From the NCBI GenBank assembly GCA_005787665.1, contig SYAB01000228.1, positions 1 through 29,043 of the forward strand: 29,043 nt of DNA, written 5' to 3'. The translations under genes and the position numbers were made by a program. The notes beneath the pieces were generated by a model. It did not search any database and had not been told where the DNA came from. It saw only the letters and a list, made by a program, of their open reading frames with translations. Every line of letters begins with the position of its first letter. Position 1 is the stretch's first letter. This DNA comes from Actinomycetota bacterium. GTDB taxonomy: Bacteria; Actinomycetota; Actinomycetes; Mycobacteriales; Mycobacteriaceae. Below, one piece after another: positions 9,004-18,372 of the stretch.

Positions 9004-9773
9004 CCGCCGCCAGCCCGATCGTCGACGATATGCGTGCCGAGAGCGAGAGCCTCGACGCCCTGGTCGCCGACATCCCGGACGAACGCTGGGCGGTGCAGAC
9101 GCCCGCGCCCGGGTGGACCATCGCCCACCAGATCGGACACCTGTTGTGGACCGACCGGGTGGCGCTGCTGTCGATCACCGACGAGAACGCATTCGGTGAC
9201 CTCGTCCGCTCCGCGCAGGACACGATCGACACCTTCGTCGACGATGCCGCCGACGATCTGGCCGCCGTTCCGCCGCAGCAATTGCTGGCCGAGTGGCGCG
9301 CCACCCGCCGTGACCTGCAGGCGGCGCTGCGCAACGTCGCCGACGGGCGGAAACTGTTGTGGTTCGGACCGCCGATGAGCGCCGCCTCGATGGCGACCGC
9401 ACGGCTGATGGAGACCTGGGCACACGGCCTCGACGTCGCCGACGCACTGGGCGTGCGCGTCGATCCGTCGCCCCGGCTGAAGTCGATCGCCCACCTCGGT
9501 GTGCGCACCCGCGATTTCGCCTTCGCCGTGCACGGTTTGGCCCCGCCGGCCGAGCCGTTCCGGGTGGAACTCACCGCTCCCGACGGCACCACCTGGGCCT
9601 GGGGTCCGGAGGACGCCGCCCAGCGGGTCAGCGGCCCGGCGCTGGACTTCTGTTTTCTCGTGACCCAGCGGCGCCCCCGCGCCGCGCTGAACGTCGTCGC
9701 CGTCGGGGCCGACGCCGAGCGGTGGCTGACGATCGCCCAAGCCTTCGCCGGGCCGCCCGGCGCGGGGCGCTGA
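9000..9773 (+). CDS. TIGR03084-type DinB-like metal-binding protein (Rv0036c-like)
   Basis: A 257-residue protein, the same length as I recall for Rv0036c. The N-terminal half is a four-helix DinB/mycothiol-dependent maleylpyruvate isomerase-type domain with metal-ligand candidates His43 and His47 in [13 protein letters not shown], then Glu138, His142 and Asp145 in [12 protein letters not shown]. The C-terminal half (about 180-250; [34 protein letters not shown]) resembles the C-terminal domain of such isomerases. Related proteins perform thiol-dependent reactions with mycothiol; the substrate here is unknown. It starts with GTG in a GTGA overlap with the MFS gene, suggesting that transporter and enzyme work together. 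Its stop codon lies within the first copy of a duplicated 25-bp element. Confidence 0.85.
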   Translation: MTAASPIVDDMRAESESLDALVADIPDERWAVQTPAPGWTIAHQIGHLLWTDRVALLSITDENAFGDLVRSAQDTIDTFVDDAADDLAAVPPQQLLAEWRATRRDLQAALRNVADGRKLLWFGPPMSAASMATARLMETWAHGLDVADALGVRVDPSPRLKSIAHLGVRTRDFAFAVHGLAPPAEPFRVELTAPDGTTWAWGPEDAAQRVSGPALDFCFLVTQRRPRAALNVVAVGADAERWLTIAQAFAGPPGAGR

Positions 9774-9785
9774 GCGCGACAGCGC
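9761..9785. repeat. 25-bp direct repeat, copy 1, with internal hairpin
   Basis: Copy 1 begins CGCGGGGCGCTGAG and is identical over 25 bp to copy 2 at 9814-9838. Inside it GCGCTG (9767-9772) pairs with CAGCGC (9780-9785) around a 7-nt loop. It contains the TGA of the Rv0036c-like gene. It could act as a transcription end for the convergent genes, although no T-tract follows. Confidence 0.75.
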
Positions 9786-9813
9786 GAAGAGCAGCCGCGC
9801 CGCTCAACCCACG

Positions 9814-9838
9814 CGCGGGGCGCTGAGCGCGACAGCGC
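9814..9838. repeat. 25-bp direct repeat, copy 2, with internal hairpin
   Basis: Exact second copy, offset 53 bp from the first; hairpin arms are 9820-9825 and 9833-9838. It touches the TAG of the minus-strand DxDxDG gene (9838-9840). The two copies fill nearly all the space between two convergent genes. Confidence 0.75.
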
Positions 9839-10314
9839 TACACGGCGCTCGCGCCGTCGGCGGCACCGTCGCCGTCGGCGTCGATCAGGCGCACATCCCA
9901 GCGCCCGTCACCGTCGATATCCACGTAGCCGGTCATCGACCGACCGTCGGTGACCATCGCACGGTCGGCCAGTCCATCGCGGTCGAGGTCGACGAACCGG
10001 TCGGCGACCCCATCGCCGTCGAGGTCGGGTGGGGTGCCCTCGGCGGCCGCATGCTCCGTGCCGTCGAGGCCGAACCAGCGCAGCGGTTGGCCCGCCGCGG
10101 CTCCGCCCTGCGCCCAGGTCCCCGACCCGTCATCGGTGAACCGGGCCTCGGCTGACCCGTCGTCGTCGAGATCCAACGCGGCCTGGTCGGCGAGACCGTC
10201 GCCGTCGAGATCAAGGAACAGATCGTCGGGGGCGCCGTCGCCATCGAGGTCGACCGCATCGGGCCCGGTCCAGATCGAAGCCGTCCCGTCCCCCACGTCC
10301 AGGCAGTAGTCCAT
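9838..10314 (-). CDS. DxDxDG-repeat, calcium-binding-like protein (Rv3906c-like)
   Basis: A 158-residue very acidic protein with seven DxDxDG loops, starting at about residues 22, 35, 48, 97, 109, 132 and 145 and mostly 13 residues apart (DLDGDG, DLDGDG, DLDDDG, DLDGDG, DLDRDG, DIDGDG, DADGDG). Such loops are the calcium-binding part of EF-hand-like and thrombospondin type-3 or dockerin-like repeats. Residues 60-95 form a non-repeat insert with GTWAQGG and PLRWFGLDG. No signal peptide or membrane segment is visible, so it appears cytosolic or exported without a classical signal. The ATG follows the pcnA stop by 3 bases, so translation is probably coupled to pcnA. Position and character match Rv3906c, a hypothetical protein; function unknown. 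Confidence 0.75.
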   Translation of the reverse strand: MDYCLDVGDGTASIWTGPDAVDLDGDGAPDDLFLDLDGDGLADQAALDLDDDGSAEARFTDDGSGTWAQGGAAAGQPLRWFGLDGTEHAAAEGTPPDLDGDGVADRFVDLDRDGLADRAMVTDGRSMTGYVDIDGDGRWDVRLIDADGDGAADGASAV

Positions 10315-10317
10315 GCC

Positions 10318-11772
10318 CTATTCGACGCCGCCGCCGCCTCGCGCGTTCCACCAGCTCAGCAGTTCCGCCTCGGCATCCTCGCGGGATAGCGGACCGCGGT
10401 CGAGCCGCAATTCCTTGAGGTAGTTCCAGGCCTCGCCGACCTGCGGCCCGGCCGGGATGCCCAACAGCGCCATGATCGCGTTGCCGTCGAGGTCGGGGCG
10501 AACCCGCGCCAGGTCCTCCTTGGCCGCCAACTCGGCGATCCGCGCCTCGAGGCTGTCGTAGTTGGCCTGCAGCGTCGCCGCGCGGCGCTTGTTGCGGGTC
10601 GTGCAGTCCGCGCGCACCAGCTTGTGCAGCCGCGGCAGCAACCCCCCGGCATCGGCGACGTAGCGGCGCACCGCCGAGTCGGTCCATCGGCCCTCGCCGT
10701 AGCCGTGAAACCGCAGATGCAGATACACCAGTTGGGAGATGTCGTCGACCATCTGTTTGGAGTACTTCAGGGTCCGCATCCGCTTACGCACCAGCTTGGC
10801 GCCGACCACCTCGTGATGGTGAAAGCTCACACCGCCGTCGGGCTCGTGGCGGCGGGTGGCCGGCTTGCCGATGTCATGCAGTAGCGCCGCCCACCGCAGC
10901 ACAAGGTCCGGGCCGGCTGCGCCCTCCAGGGCCATCGCCTGTCGCAGCACGGTCAACGAGTGCTGGTAGACGTCCTTGTGCTGGTGGTGCTCATCGATGG
11001 CCATCTGCATGCCGCCGATCTCGGGCAGCACGACATCGCCCAGCCCGGTCTGCACCATCAACTCGATACCGGCCACCGGATCCTCGCCGAGCAACATCTT
11101 GTCCAGTTCGACGGCGACGCGCTCCACGGTGATCCGCGCCAGCTGCGGCGCCATCGCGACGATCGCCTCCCGGACCCGGTCGGCCACCCGGAACTGCAAC
11201 TGGGAGACGAAACGCGCGGCCCGCAACATCCGCAGCGGATCGTCGCCGAAGGACATCGCGGGCTCCGCGGGGGTGTCGAGGATCCGGTCCCGGATCGCAG
11301 CCAGCCCACCCAGCGGATCCAGGAAGTCCCCCGGCCCGGCGGCGGTGATGCGCACGGCCATCGCGTTGACGGTGAAGTCCCGGCGGATCAGGTCATCCTC
11401 GAGCCGATCGCCGAATTGCACCCGCGGGTTCCGGGACACCTGGTCATAGCTGTCGGCGCGGAACGTGGTGATCTCCAGTCGCTGGCCGGCCTTGCCCACC
11501 CCGACCGTGCCGAAGTCGATACCGGTGTCCCACAACGCATCGGCCCACGGCCGCATGATCGCCTGCACATCGCCCGGACGGGCGTCGGTGGTGAAGTCGA
11601 GATCGGCGGTCACCCGTCCCAGGACGGCGTCGCGCACGCTGCCGCCGACCAGATACAGCTGATATCCGGCCGACTCGAAGACGGCCCCGACCTCACCCAA
11701 CAGCGGAGCCTGCCGGTGCAGCGCGACGGCCGCCCGGACGCGCAGTTCATCCTCCGACATGGCATCAGGCAC
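10318..11772 (-). CDS. pcnA: CCA tRNA nucleotidyltransferase
   Basis: A 484-residue enzyme adding or repairing the 3'-CCA end of tRNAs (class II nucleotidyltransferase). The head domain has GGSVRD at 43-48 and the metal-binding DLDF with Asp57 and Asp59. RRDFTVNAMAVR and DPLRMLRAARFVSQ follow, as in bacterial CCA enzymes and poly(A) polymerases. An HD domain with LLHDIGKPATRRH is centred at about residue 299, and the C-terminal region carries RPDLDGNAIMALLGIPAGP. It closely resembles M. tuberculosis PcnA (Rv3907c, 480 residues). The GTG at 11770-11772 is used because a TAGGCT box sits 8 nt upstream; an in-frame ATG lies at 11760. Divergent from mutT4. Confidence 0.95.
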   Translation of the reverse strand: MPDAMSEDELRVRAAVALHRQAPLLGEVGAVFESAGYQLYLVGGSVRDAVLGRVTADLDFTTDARPGDVQAIMRPWADALWDTGIDFGTVGVGKAGQRLEITTFRADSYDQVSRNPRVQFGDRLEDDLIRRDFTVNAMAVRITAAGPGDFLDPLGGLAAIRDRILDTPAEPAMSFGDDPLRMLRAARFVSQLQFRVADRVREAIVAMAPQLARITVERVAVELDKMLLGEDPVAGIELMVQTGLGDVVLPEIGGMQMAIDEHHQHKDVYQHSLTVLRQAMALEGAAGPDLVLRWAALLHDIGKPATRRHEPDGGVSFHHHEVVGAKLVRKRMRTLKYSKQMVDDISQLVYLHLRFHGYGEGRWTDSAVRRYVADAGGLLPRLHKLVRADCTTRNKRRAATLQANYDSLEARIAELAAKEDLARVRPDLDGNAIMALLGIPAGPQVGEAWNYLKELRLDRGPLSREDAEAELLSWWNARGGGGVE

Positions 11773-11780
11773 GTTCGGTG

Positions 11781-11786
11781 AGCCTA
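11781..11786 (-). promoter_or_regulatory. -10 box for leaderless pcnA transcript
   Basis: Minus-strand TAGGCT (TANNNT) ends 8 nt before the GTG start at 11772. Confidence 0.45.
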
Positions 11787-11846
11787 ATGCTCGACGGCGT
11801 GCCGATCACCGGCGAGTGCGCCCCGGGTCGCCGCGTCGGTGCCAGC

Positions 11847-11852
11847 TACTAT
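11847..11852 (+). promoter_or_regulatory. -10 box for leaderless mutT4 transcript
   Basis: TACTAT (TANNNT) ends 7 nt before GTG 11860. With the pcnA box at 11781-11786 it defines an 87-bp divergent promoter region. Confidence 0.5.
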
Positions 11853-11859
11853 CGCGTGG

Positions 11860-12627
11860 GTGTCGGAGGGCGAGCGGGCAAAGCCTCGACGGCGCCGCGG
11901 CCGGCGCCGCGGCCGTCGTGGTGGGGCTCCCCCCGCCCAGGTGGCCGGGCAGGACGGTGCGGCTCAGCCCAGTCCGGCGGCAACGCCCGATTCCCCGAAA
12001 TCGTCCGACCCCGTCCGTCCGCGCCGGCGGCCATCCGTGCGGCTGCGCACCGTCCACGAGACCTCGGCCGGCGGGCTGGTGGTCGACGGTATCGACCGCC
12101 CCCGCGAAGAGCAGGTGGCCGCCGTGATCGGGCGGGTCGACCGACGCGGCCGCATGTTGTGGTCGCTGCCCAAGGGCCATATCGAGCAGGGCGAGACCGC
12201 CGAGCAGACCGCCATGCGGGAGGTCGCCGAGGAGACCGGGATCCACGGCCATGTACTGGCCGCGCTGGGCAGTATCGACTACTGGTTCGTCACCGAAGGC
12301 CGGCGCGTCCACAAGACGGTCCACCACTACCTGCTGCGATTCTCCGGCGGGGAGTTGTGCGATGAGGATGTCGAGGTCACCGAGGTGGCATGGGTGCCGG
12401 TGGCGGAACTGCCCGACCGGCTGTCCTACGCCGATGAGCGTCGGCTGGCGCGAGTGGCCCACGAATTGATCGAGTTGCTGCAGACCGACGGTCCCGCCGC
12501 CTTGCCCCCGTTGCCGCCGTCGGAACCACGGCGGCGGCCGCAGACCCACTCCCGCACCCGCAACCGCCCCTCCCCCGACGAGGCGTCCGGCGAGCGCCGG
12601 TCGAACGGCTACGGTCCGGCCGGGTGA
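11860..12627 (+). CDS. mutT4: Nudix hydrolase MutT4
   Basis: A 255-residue Nudix hydrolase; family members cleave nucleoside diphosphates linked to another moiety, often damaged nucleotides. The Nudix box spans about residues 106-128 ([20 protein letters not shown] followed by TGI), with the expected Glu residues. An Arg-rich stretch at 9-20 ([12 protein letters not shown]) and a Pro/Ser-rich linker precede the domain (from about 60); the tail is again rich in Pro and Arg. This architecture fits MutT4 (Rv3908, 248 residues). GTG 11860 is chosen because it gives a start like that of MutT4 and follows a -10 box by 7 nt. The TGA overlaps the start of the next gene in GTGA, giving a mutT4-DUF6049-murJ operon. 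Confidence 0.92.
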   Translation: MSEGERAKPRRRRGRRRGRRGGAPPAQVAGQDGAAQPSPAATPDSPKSSDPVRPRRRPSVRLRTVHETSAGGLVVDGIDRPREEQVAAVIGRVDRRGRMLWSLPKGHIEQGETAEQTAMREVAEETGIHGHVLAALGSIDYWFVTEGRRVHKTVHHYLLRFSGGELCDEDVEVTEVAWVPVAELPDRLSYADERRLARVAHELIELLQTDGPAALPPLPPSEPRRRPQTHSRTRNRPSPDEASGERRSNGYGPAG

Positions 12628-14918
12628 TAGGGCTGCAGCGGCTGTCTCGGATCGCGGCGGCCATGTGTGTACTCGCCGTGCCGCTGACTGCGCCCGCCGC
12701 CCGGGCTGAACCGGATCCGACGGCACCGGTCGCGGTGCGCATCGACAGTGTCACCCCGGATGTGGTCACCACCTCCAGCGAACCCACCGTGACCGTCACC
12801 GGGTCGGTGACCAACGTGGGCGAGCGACCCATCCGCGACGTGGTGGCCCGCCTGGAGCACGGCCCTGCCCTGATCTCGTCCGCAGCGCTGCGGACCAGCC
12901 TCGCGGTTGGTGGCGGCTTCGAGGGCGTTGGCGAATTCATCTCCCTCACAGGCGAACTCGGGCAGGGCAAGGCGGCCGGCTTCACATTCGCGGTGCCCCT
13001 GCGCGGAGGGGAGCAGCCGTCGCTGGGCATCGACGCACCCGGGGTGTACCCGCTGCTGGTCAATATCAACGGCACCCCCGACGGGGGATCCCCGGCGCGA
13101 CTCGATGAGGCCCGCTTCCTGCTGCCGGTGACCGGCGTACCCGTCGACCCCGCAGACCCGGCCGGAAATCCGCTGACCGACGTGGTCACCCCCGACACCG
13201 CCAAACCCCTCGCCGTGACCATGCTCTGGCCGCTGGCGGACAAACCGCGGCTGGCCCCCGGGGTGCCGGGCGGCACCACACCGGTCCGATTGATGAACGA
13301 CGACCTCGCCGTCTCCCTGGCCGCCGGCGGCCGCCTCGACACGCTGCTCGGCGCCGCCGAATTCGCCACCAGCCCGGGGGCGATCGAGCCGGGCACCGGT
13401 GTGGACCGGGCGCTGTGCCTGGCCGTCGACCCCGACCTGCTGGTGACCGTCAACGCGATGACGGCCGGCTATGTGGTGGCCGACGCGCCGGACGGCCTCG
13501 GGACCGCCGCGCACCCGGGAACCGGCCAGGGTGCCGCCGTCGCGTGGCTGGACCGGTTGCGCGGGCTGGCGCGGCGTATGTGCGTGACGGCCACGCCCTA
13601 TGCCCAGGCCGATCTCGGGGCACTGCACCGGGTCGGGGATCCGGCCCTGAGTTCCACCGCGACGCTGACCGCCGCCGACATCGTCGACCGGATCCTCGGC
13701 GTCACCACCACGCGCGGGGTCACCATCCTCGGCGACGGACCGCTGACCGCCGCCGCGGCCGAACTGCTGGAGTCCCAGCCTGCGACGGTCGCGGTCAGCG
13801 CAGCCGACTCGACCGAGGCGGACACCCCGGACCTGACGGTGCGTCGAATCTCCCCGCGGGTCGTGACGGCACCGTTCGACCCGGCCGTCGGCGCAGCGCT
13901 GGCGGGGGTGGGCACCGACCCCGGGGTGCCGAGCTATCTGGACGAATCGCTGGACGTACGGGTGGACCGGGCCTCGCCGGTGGCGAGACGCCAGGACGCG
14001 GTGGCCGCCATCGTGTGGCGGGCATTGAAGCCCGAGGTCGAACCGCGCACCCAGATTCTGGTCCCGCCGCTGAAGTGGGGCCCCCAACCCGACGACGCCC
14101 GCGCGATGCTCACCGCCCTGGCCAACCTGATGCGCGCCGGGCTGACCACCCCGCGGCCGCTGGCCACGATGATCGCCGAGTCCGCGGCCGTGCCGGCCTC
14201 CGAGGAGTCCCGGCCCGGATTGCCCACCGAACCGCGCGGGCGTTTCGATGACGACGTGGTGGACAGCATCCGCAGCACGGTGGGGCGGTTGTCGGGCCTG
14301 GCCGCGGCATTGACCACCGACCCCCGTACCGGGTTGACCGGAGCCCAGTACACCGCCCCGCTGCGCGAAGACATGCTGCGCGCGCTGAGCCAGACCGAGC
14401 CGCCGGACTCCCGCAACGATCTGGCCCGCCGCCAGCTGTCCGTCGTCGGGACCACCGTCGAGGACCTCTTCGGGGCGGTGACCATCGTCAACCCCGGGGG
14501 CTCCTACACCCTGGCCACCGAGCGCAGCGCCCTGCCGTTGGCGCTGCGCAACGACCTCGCTGTCCCCATTCGGGTGCGGCTCGGAGTCGATGCGCCGCCG
14601 GGGATGACGGTGACCGATCTGGGCGAGCTGGAACTGCCGCCGGGGTATCTCCCGCTGCGGGTGCCCGTCGAAGTCCACGTCACCCAGCGCGTCGCCGTGG
14701 ACGTCACCCTGCGTACGCCCGACGGGCTGCAACTCGGGGAGCAGGTCCGGTTGTCGGTGCACTCCAACGCCTACGGCAAGCTGCTGTTCGCCATCACCCT
14801 GGCCGGCGCCGCGGTGCTCGCGGGTCTCGTCGGGCGACGGCTCTACCACCGGTTCCGGGGTCAGCCAGACCGCGCCGATCTCGATCCGCCCCTGACATGG
14901 CCCCGGGAGGATCGGTGA
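12624..14918 (+). CDS. DUF6049 membrane-anchored extracytoplasmic protein (Rv3909-like)
   Basis: A 764-residue protein. Residues 1-28 are a signal peptide ([19 protein letters not shown]..., cleavage after ARA). A large extracytoplasmic part follows, beginning with beta-rich [20 protein letters not shown] and ending with a second beta-rich region ([20 protein letters not shown]). A single membrane helix lies at about 720-743 ([20 protein letters not shown]) with a short basic cytoplasmic tail. It corresponds in place and topology to Rv3909. The family has no known enzyme activity, but it lies next to murJ throughout Actinobacteria, so a role in cell-wall synthesis or MurJ control is a reasonable inference. 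It begins and ends with GTGA overlaps, implying coupled translation with mutT4 and murJ. Confidence 0.88.
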   Translation: MIGLQRLSRIAAAMCVLAVPLTAPAARAEPDPTAPVAVRIDSVTPDVVTTSSEPTVTVTGSVTNVGERPIRDVVARLEHGPALISSAALRTSLAVGGGFEGVGEFISLTGELGQGKAAGFTFAVPLRGGEQPSLGIDAPGVYPLLVNINGTPDGGSPARLDEARFLLPVTGVPVDPADPAGNPLTDVVTPDTAKPLAVTMLWPLADKPRLAPGVPGGTTPVRLMNDDLAVSLAAGGRLDTLLGAAEFATSPGAIEPGTGVDRALCLAVDPDLLVTVNAMTAGYVVADAPDGLGTAAHPGTGQGAAVAWLDRLRGLARRMCVTATPYAQADLGALHRVGDPALSSTATLTAADIVDRILGVTTTRGVTILGDGPLTAAAAELLESQPATVAVSAADSTEADTPDLTVRRISPRVVTAPFDPAVGAALAGVGTDPGVPSYLDESLDVRVDRASPVARRQDAVAAIVWRALKPEVEPRTQILVPPLKWGPQPDDARAMLTALANLMRAGLTTPRPLATMIAESAAVPASEESRPGLPTEPRGRFDDDVVDSIRSTVGRLSGLAAALTTDPRTGLTGAQYTAPLREDMLRALSQTEPPDSRNDLARRQLSVVGTTVEDLFGAVTIVNPGGSYTLATERSALPLALRNDLAVPIRVRLGVDAPPGMTVTDLGELELPPGYLPLRVPVEVHVTQRVAVDVTLRTPDGLQLGEQVRLSVHSNAYGKLLFAITLAGAAVLAGLVGRRLYHRFRGQPDRADLDPPLTWPREDR

Positions 14919-17900
14919 CCCGCCCGGCGCGCGAGGAGCTCTCCGATGCCGCGGTGGTCTCCCGGTCCTGGGGCATGGCCCTGGCCACCCTGGTCAGCCG
15001 GATCACCGGGTTCATTCGGATCGTCCTGTTGGCGGCCATCCTCGGTGCCGCGCTCACCAGTGCGTTCACGGTGGCCAACCAGCTGCCCAACCTGATCGCG
15101 GCACTGGTCCTGGAGGCCACCTTCACCGCCATCTTCGTCCCGGTTCTGGCCCGCGCCGAACGCGACGATGCCGATGGCGGCGAGGCGTTCGTCCGTCGCC
15201 TGGTCACCCTGGCGACCACCCTGCTGCTGGTGGCGACGGTGGCCTCGGTCGCCGCCGCTCCCCTGCTGGTGCGACTGATGCTCGGCGGTGACCCCAAAGT
15301 CAACGAGTCGCTCACCACGGCTTTCGCCTATCTGCTGCTGCCGCAGGTGATCTTCTACGGGCTGACATCGGTGTTCATGGCCATCCTGACCAATCGCAAC
15401 GTGTTCGGGCCGCCGGCCTGGGCGCCGGTGGTCAACAATGTGGTGGCCATCGCGACGCTGGGCCTGTATCTGATTGTGCCGGGCGAGCTTTCGGTGGACC
15501 CGGTCCGGATGGGCAACGCCAAACTGTTGGTGCTCGGAGTGGGCACCACCCTCGGAGTGGTGGCCCAGGCGGCGGTGCTGTGGTTGGCGATCCGGTCCAG
15601 GCAGATCAGCCTGCGGCCGCTCTGGGGAATCGACGACCGGCTCAAGCGATTCGGCACGATGGCCGCCGCGATGGTGCTCTACGTCCTGATCAGCCAGGTC
15701 GGGTTGGTGGTCGGCAATCAGATCGCCAGCACCGCGGCTGCGTCGGGCCCAGCCATCTACACCTACGCCTGGCTGGTGTTGCAGTTGCCGTTCGGCATGA
15801 TCGGCGTGACCATTCTGACCGTCGTGATGCCGCGGCTGAGTCGCAACGCCGCCGCCGGGGACAACACCGCCGTGCTGGCCGACCTGTCGCTGGCCACCCG
15901 CCTGACCATGGTGACGCTGATTCCGGTGGTCGCGTTCATGACCGTCGGCGGACCGGCGATCGGCAGCGCGCTGTTCGCCTACGGGAAGTTCGGCGAGGTC
16001 GATGCCAACTATCTGGGCACCGCCATCGCCCTATCGGCGTTCACCTTGATCCCCTACGCCCTGGTACTCCTGCAACTACGGGTGTTCTACGCGCGCGACG
16101 AACCCTGGACCCCGATCCTCATCATCATCGCGATCACCGCGGTCAAGATCGCCGCCTCGCTGCTGGCACCCCACGTGACCGCCGATCCTGAACTGGTCGC
16201 CGGCTATCTGGGCACCGCCAACGGGATCGGGTTCCTGGCCGGTGCGGTCCTGGGACATCTGCTGCTGCGCCGCTCGCTGCGACCACCGGGAGGGCGACTG
16301 CTCGACGCGTCGGTGGTACGAACCGTTGCCGGCAGCGTGGGGGCGGCGGTGCTGGCGGGTGTCGCCGCGGCCGGCGTCGACCGCGTCCTCGATCTCCAGC
16401 AAGCGTTGACCGTGCGCGGCGGCGGCGCCGGTTCGATGCTGCGGCTGCTGATCATCGCCGCGGTGATGCTGCCGATCCTGATGGCAGTGATGCTGGCCGC
16501 GGGGGTTCCCGACGCGGTGGCCGGATGGGCCGCGGTGCGTCGGCGCGTCCGGCGCGACGGCGGCGCGGCCGCGCAACTCCACTCACAACTGCCACACGAG
16601 CAACCACATCTCCCGTACCCTGAGGCCAGCGCACCCGCCGGCCGAGCCGGCGTCTCGACCCGGAAAGGACCGGAGCTGAGCGAGCAATTCCCCGGCACCC
16701 CGGGTGCCGGACTTCCCGGCGACGCGACCCGGAAGATCCCGCGCCATCCCGCTGACGAGTTTCAGCCCGACGTTCCCGGCGGGCCGGCGGTCGATCGGGG
16801 TCGGACCGGCGTTCCAGGTTCCCGCACCGGCCTCTCGTTGGGACCCGGCGCCACCGTGTCCAGCGGCCGCTATCGGCTCCTGGTGTCCCACGGCGGCCCT
16901 CAAGGGCTGCAGTTCTGGCAGGCGCTGGACACCTCGCTGGACCGTCAGGTTGCGCTGACCTTCGTCGACCCCGATCGCCGCCTCCCCGACGACCAGGTCG
17001 AGGCGGTCCTGGCACAAACCCAGCAGCTCGGCCGGATCGAGGGGCCCGGGGTCGCTCGGGTACTCGACGTCACGACGATCAGCAACGGCAGCGGACTGAT
17101 CGTGGCGGAGTGGATCAGGGGAGGCTCGCTCAAGGAGGTCGCGGCCACCTCGCCGTCGGCTCTCGGCGCCGCCCGGGCGGTCCAGTCGCTGGCCGCCGCG
17201 GCCGACCAGGCCCATCGGTCCGGCCAGACGCTGTCGATCGACCATCCCAGCCGGATCCGGGTCAGTATCGGCGGCGACGTCGCCCTGGCCTTTCCCGCCA
17301 CCCTGCCCGGTGCGACCGCCGCCGACGACGTCCGCGGTGTCGGCGCGGCGCTGTACGCCCTCCTGGTCGACCGGTGGCCGTTGCCGGAGACCGGAATCCC
17401 CAGCGGACTGCACCCTGCCGACCGCGGTCCATCCGGAGAACCGGTCGAACCGCGCAGCATCGACCCCGCCATCCCGTTCCAGATTTCGGCGGCCGCGGTC
17501 CGCGCGGTCGAACCCGGCGGCGGCATCACCACGGCACCGACGTTGCTGCATCTCTTGCAGCAGGCGACAGCCGCCGCCGACCGGACCGATCTGATCGAAC
17601 CGGTCAGCCCGACCACCGCTTCCCCACCGAACCCCCCGGCGCCCCGCCCGTCCGACCCGGAAGCGCAGGCGCAGCGGCGGCGGAATCTGCTGATCGGCGG
17701 CGGGGTGGCCGCCGTCGTCCTGATCGTCACCCTGGTCGTGCTGGCTTCACTGCTGGGGCGCATCTTCGGCGATACCGACGGCACCCTGAAGGGCGAGCAG
17801 TTGGGACTGAACACCCCGACCACCTCGGCTGACGCCGGTGCAACCGGGTCTGTCGTGAAACCCGTTGCGGCCACGGTGTTCTCACCCGAGGGCGGCGCGG

Positions 17901-18298
17901 ACGCTCCCGACCTCGCGGATCTGGCCATCGATGGCGACCCGGCCACGGCGTGGCCGACCGACACCTACACCGACACGGTCCCGTTCCCGAACTTCAAGAA
18001 CGGCGTCGGCCTGATGCTGCAACTGCCGACATCCACCGAGGTGGGAAGTGTCACCGTAGCGGTTTCCAGCACCGGCACTCAGGTGCAGATCCGCTCAGCC
18101 GATTCCGCCAACCCGTCCAGCCTGGACGACACCACCCTGCTGACCGGGCCCACCCTGCTCAAGCCCGGTACCAACACCATCAAGGTTCCGGAGGCGGCCC
18201 CGACGTCCTACCTGCTGGTGTGGATCTCGACCCTGGGTCAGACCGGCGGCAAGAGCCGCACCGACGTCTCTGAGGTCAGCGTCCGCGCGGCGTCCTGA
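14915..18298 (+). CDS. murJ: Lipid II flippase MurJ/MviN with pseudokinase domain (Rv3910-like)
   Basis: A 1127-residue fusion typical of mycobacteria. Residues about 1-540 are the MurJ/MviN membrane domain (about 14 helices; SWGMALATLVSRITGFIRIV, AWAPVVNNVVAIATLGLYL) which moves lipid II across the membrane. A Pro-rich linker follows. Residues about 648-888 form a protein-kinase fold that has lost catalysis: VALTFVD replaces the VAIK lysine region, and HPSRIRVS stands in place of HRD-type catalytic residues. In M. tuberculosis this pseudokinase is phosphorylated by PknB and binds FhaA. A membrane helix lies at about 927-952 and an extracellular beta-sandwich at about 985-1127. GTG 14915 is preferred to ATG 14897 because GGAGG lies 4 nt upstream and the GTGA overlap couples it to the previous gene. 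Confidence 0.95.
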   Translation: MTRPAREELSDAAVVSRSWGMALATLVSRITGFIRIVLLAAILGAALTSAFTVANQLPNLIAALVLEATFTAIFVPVLARAERDDADGGEAFVRRLVTLATTLLLVATVASVAAAPLLVRLMLGGDPKVNESLTTAFAYLLLPQVIFYGLTSVFMAILTNRNVFGPPAWAPVVNNVVAIATLGLYLIVPGELSVDPVRMGNAKLLVLGVGTTLGVVAQAAVLWLAIRSRQISLRPLWGIDDRLKRFGTMAAAMVLYVLISQVGLVVGNQIASTAAASGPAIYTYAWLVLQLPFGMIGVTILTVVMPRLSRNAAAGDNTAVLADLSLATRLTMVTLIPVVAFMTVGGPAIGSALFAYGKFGEVDANYLGTAIALSAFTLIPYALVLLQLRVFYARDEPWTPILIIIAITAVKIAASLLAPHVTADPELVAGYLGTANGIGFLAGAVLGHLLLRRSLRPPGGRLLDASVVRTVAGSVGAAVLAGVAAAGVDRVLDLQQALTVRGGGAGSMLRLLIIAAVMLPILMAVMLAAGVPDAVAGWAAVRRRVRRDGGAAAQLHSQLPHEQPHLPYPEASAPAGRAGVSTRKGPELSEQFPGTPGAGLPGDATRKIPRHPADEFQPDVPGGPAVDRGRTGVPGSRTGLSLGPGATVSSGRYRLLVSHGGPQGLQFWQALDTSLDRQVALTFVDPDRRLPDDQVEAVLAQTQQLGRIEGPGVARVLDVTTISNGSGLIVAEWIRGGSLKEVAATSPSALGAARAVQSLAAAADQAHRSGQTLSIDHPSRIRVSIGGDVALAFPATLPGATAADDVRGVGAALYALLVDRWPLPETGIPSGLHPADRGPSGEPVEPRSIDPAIPFQISAAAVRAVEPGGGITTAPTLLHLLQQATAAADRTDLIEPVSPTTASPPNPPAPRPSDPEAQAQRRRNLLIGGGVAAVVLIVTLVVLASLLGRIFGDTDGTLKGEQLGLNTPTTSADAGATGSVVKPVAATVFSPEGGADAPDLADLAIDGDPATAWPTDTYTDTVPFPNFKNGVGLMLQLPTSTEVGSVTVAVSSTGTQVQIRSADSANPSSLDDTTLLTGPTLLKPGTNTIKVPEAAPTSYLLVWISTLGQTGGKSRTDVSEVSVRAAS

Positions 18299-18359
18299 GC
18301 GGCTTCCCTTCCTGATCGGCCCCCGCCCGGGGTGAAGTGCCGGACGGCGACGGGCTGGC

Positions 18360-18365
18360 TACCGT
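18360..18365 (+). promoter_or_regulatory. -10 box for leaderless sigM transcript
   Basis: TACCGT (TANNNT) ends 7 nt before ATG 18373. The overlapping CGTC could also serve as an ECF-type -10, but I see no GGAAC at the right distance, so autoregulation by SigM is not supported here. Confidence 0.45.
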
Positions 18366-18372
18366 CCCCCTG

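Noticed and set aside
9838..10314. DNA-level tandem repeats of about 39 bp as a possible minisatellite
   Set aside because: They follow from the 13-residue DxDxDG protein repeats and the sequence varies between units; no need for a separate DNA element.
12609..14849. 746-codon minus-strand frame opposite the DUF6049 gene
   Set aside because: Gly/Arg/His-rich composition typical of antisense frames in GC-rich DNA; the plus strand has a signal peptide, a membrane anchor and coupled start and stop.
18337..18372. GTG 18337 as sigM start
   Set aside because: The extension would contain the -10 box itself and does not resemble sigma-factor N-termini.
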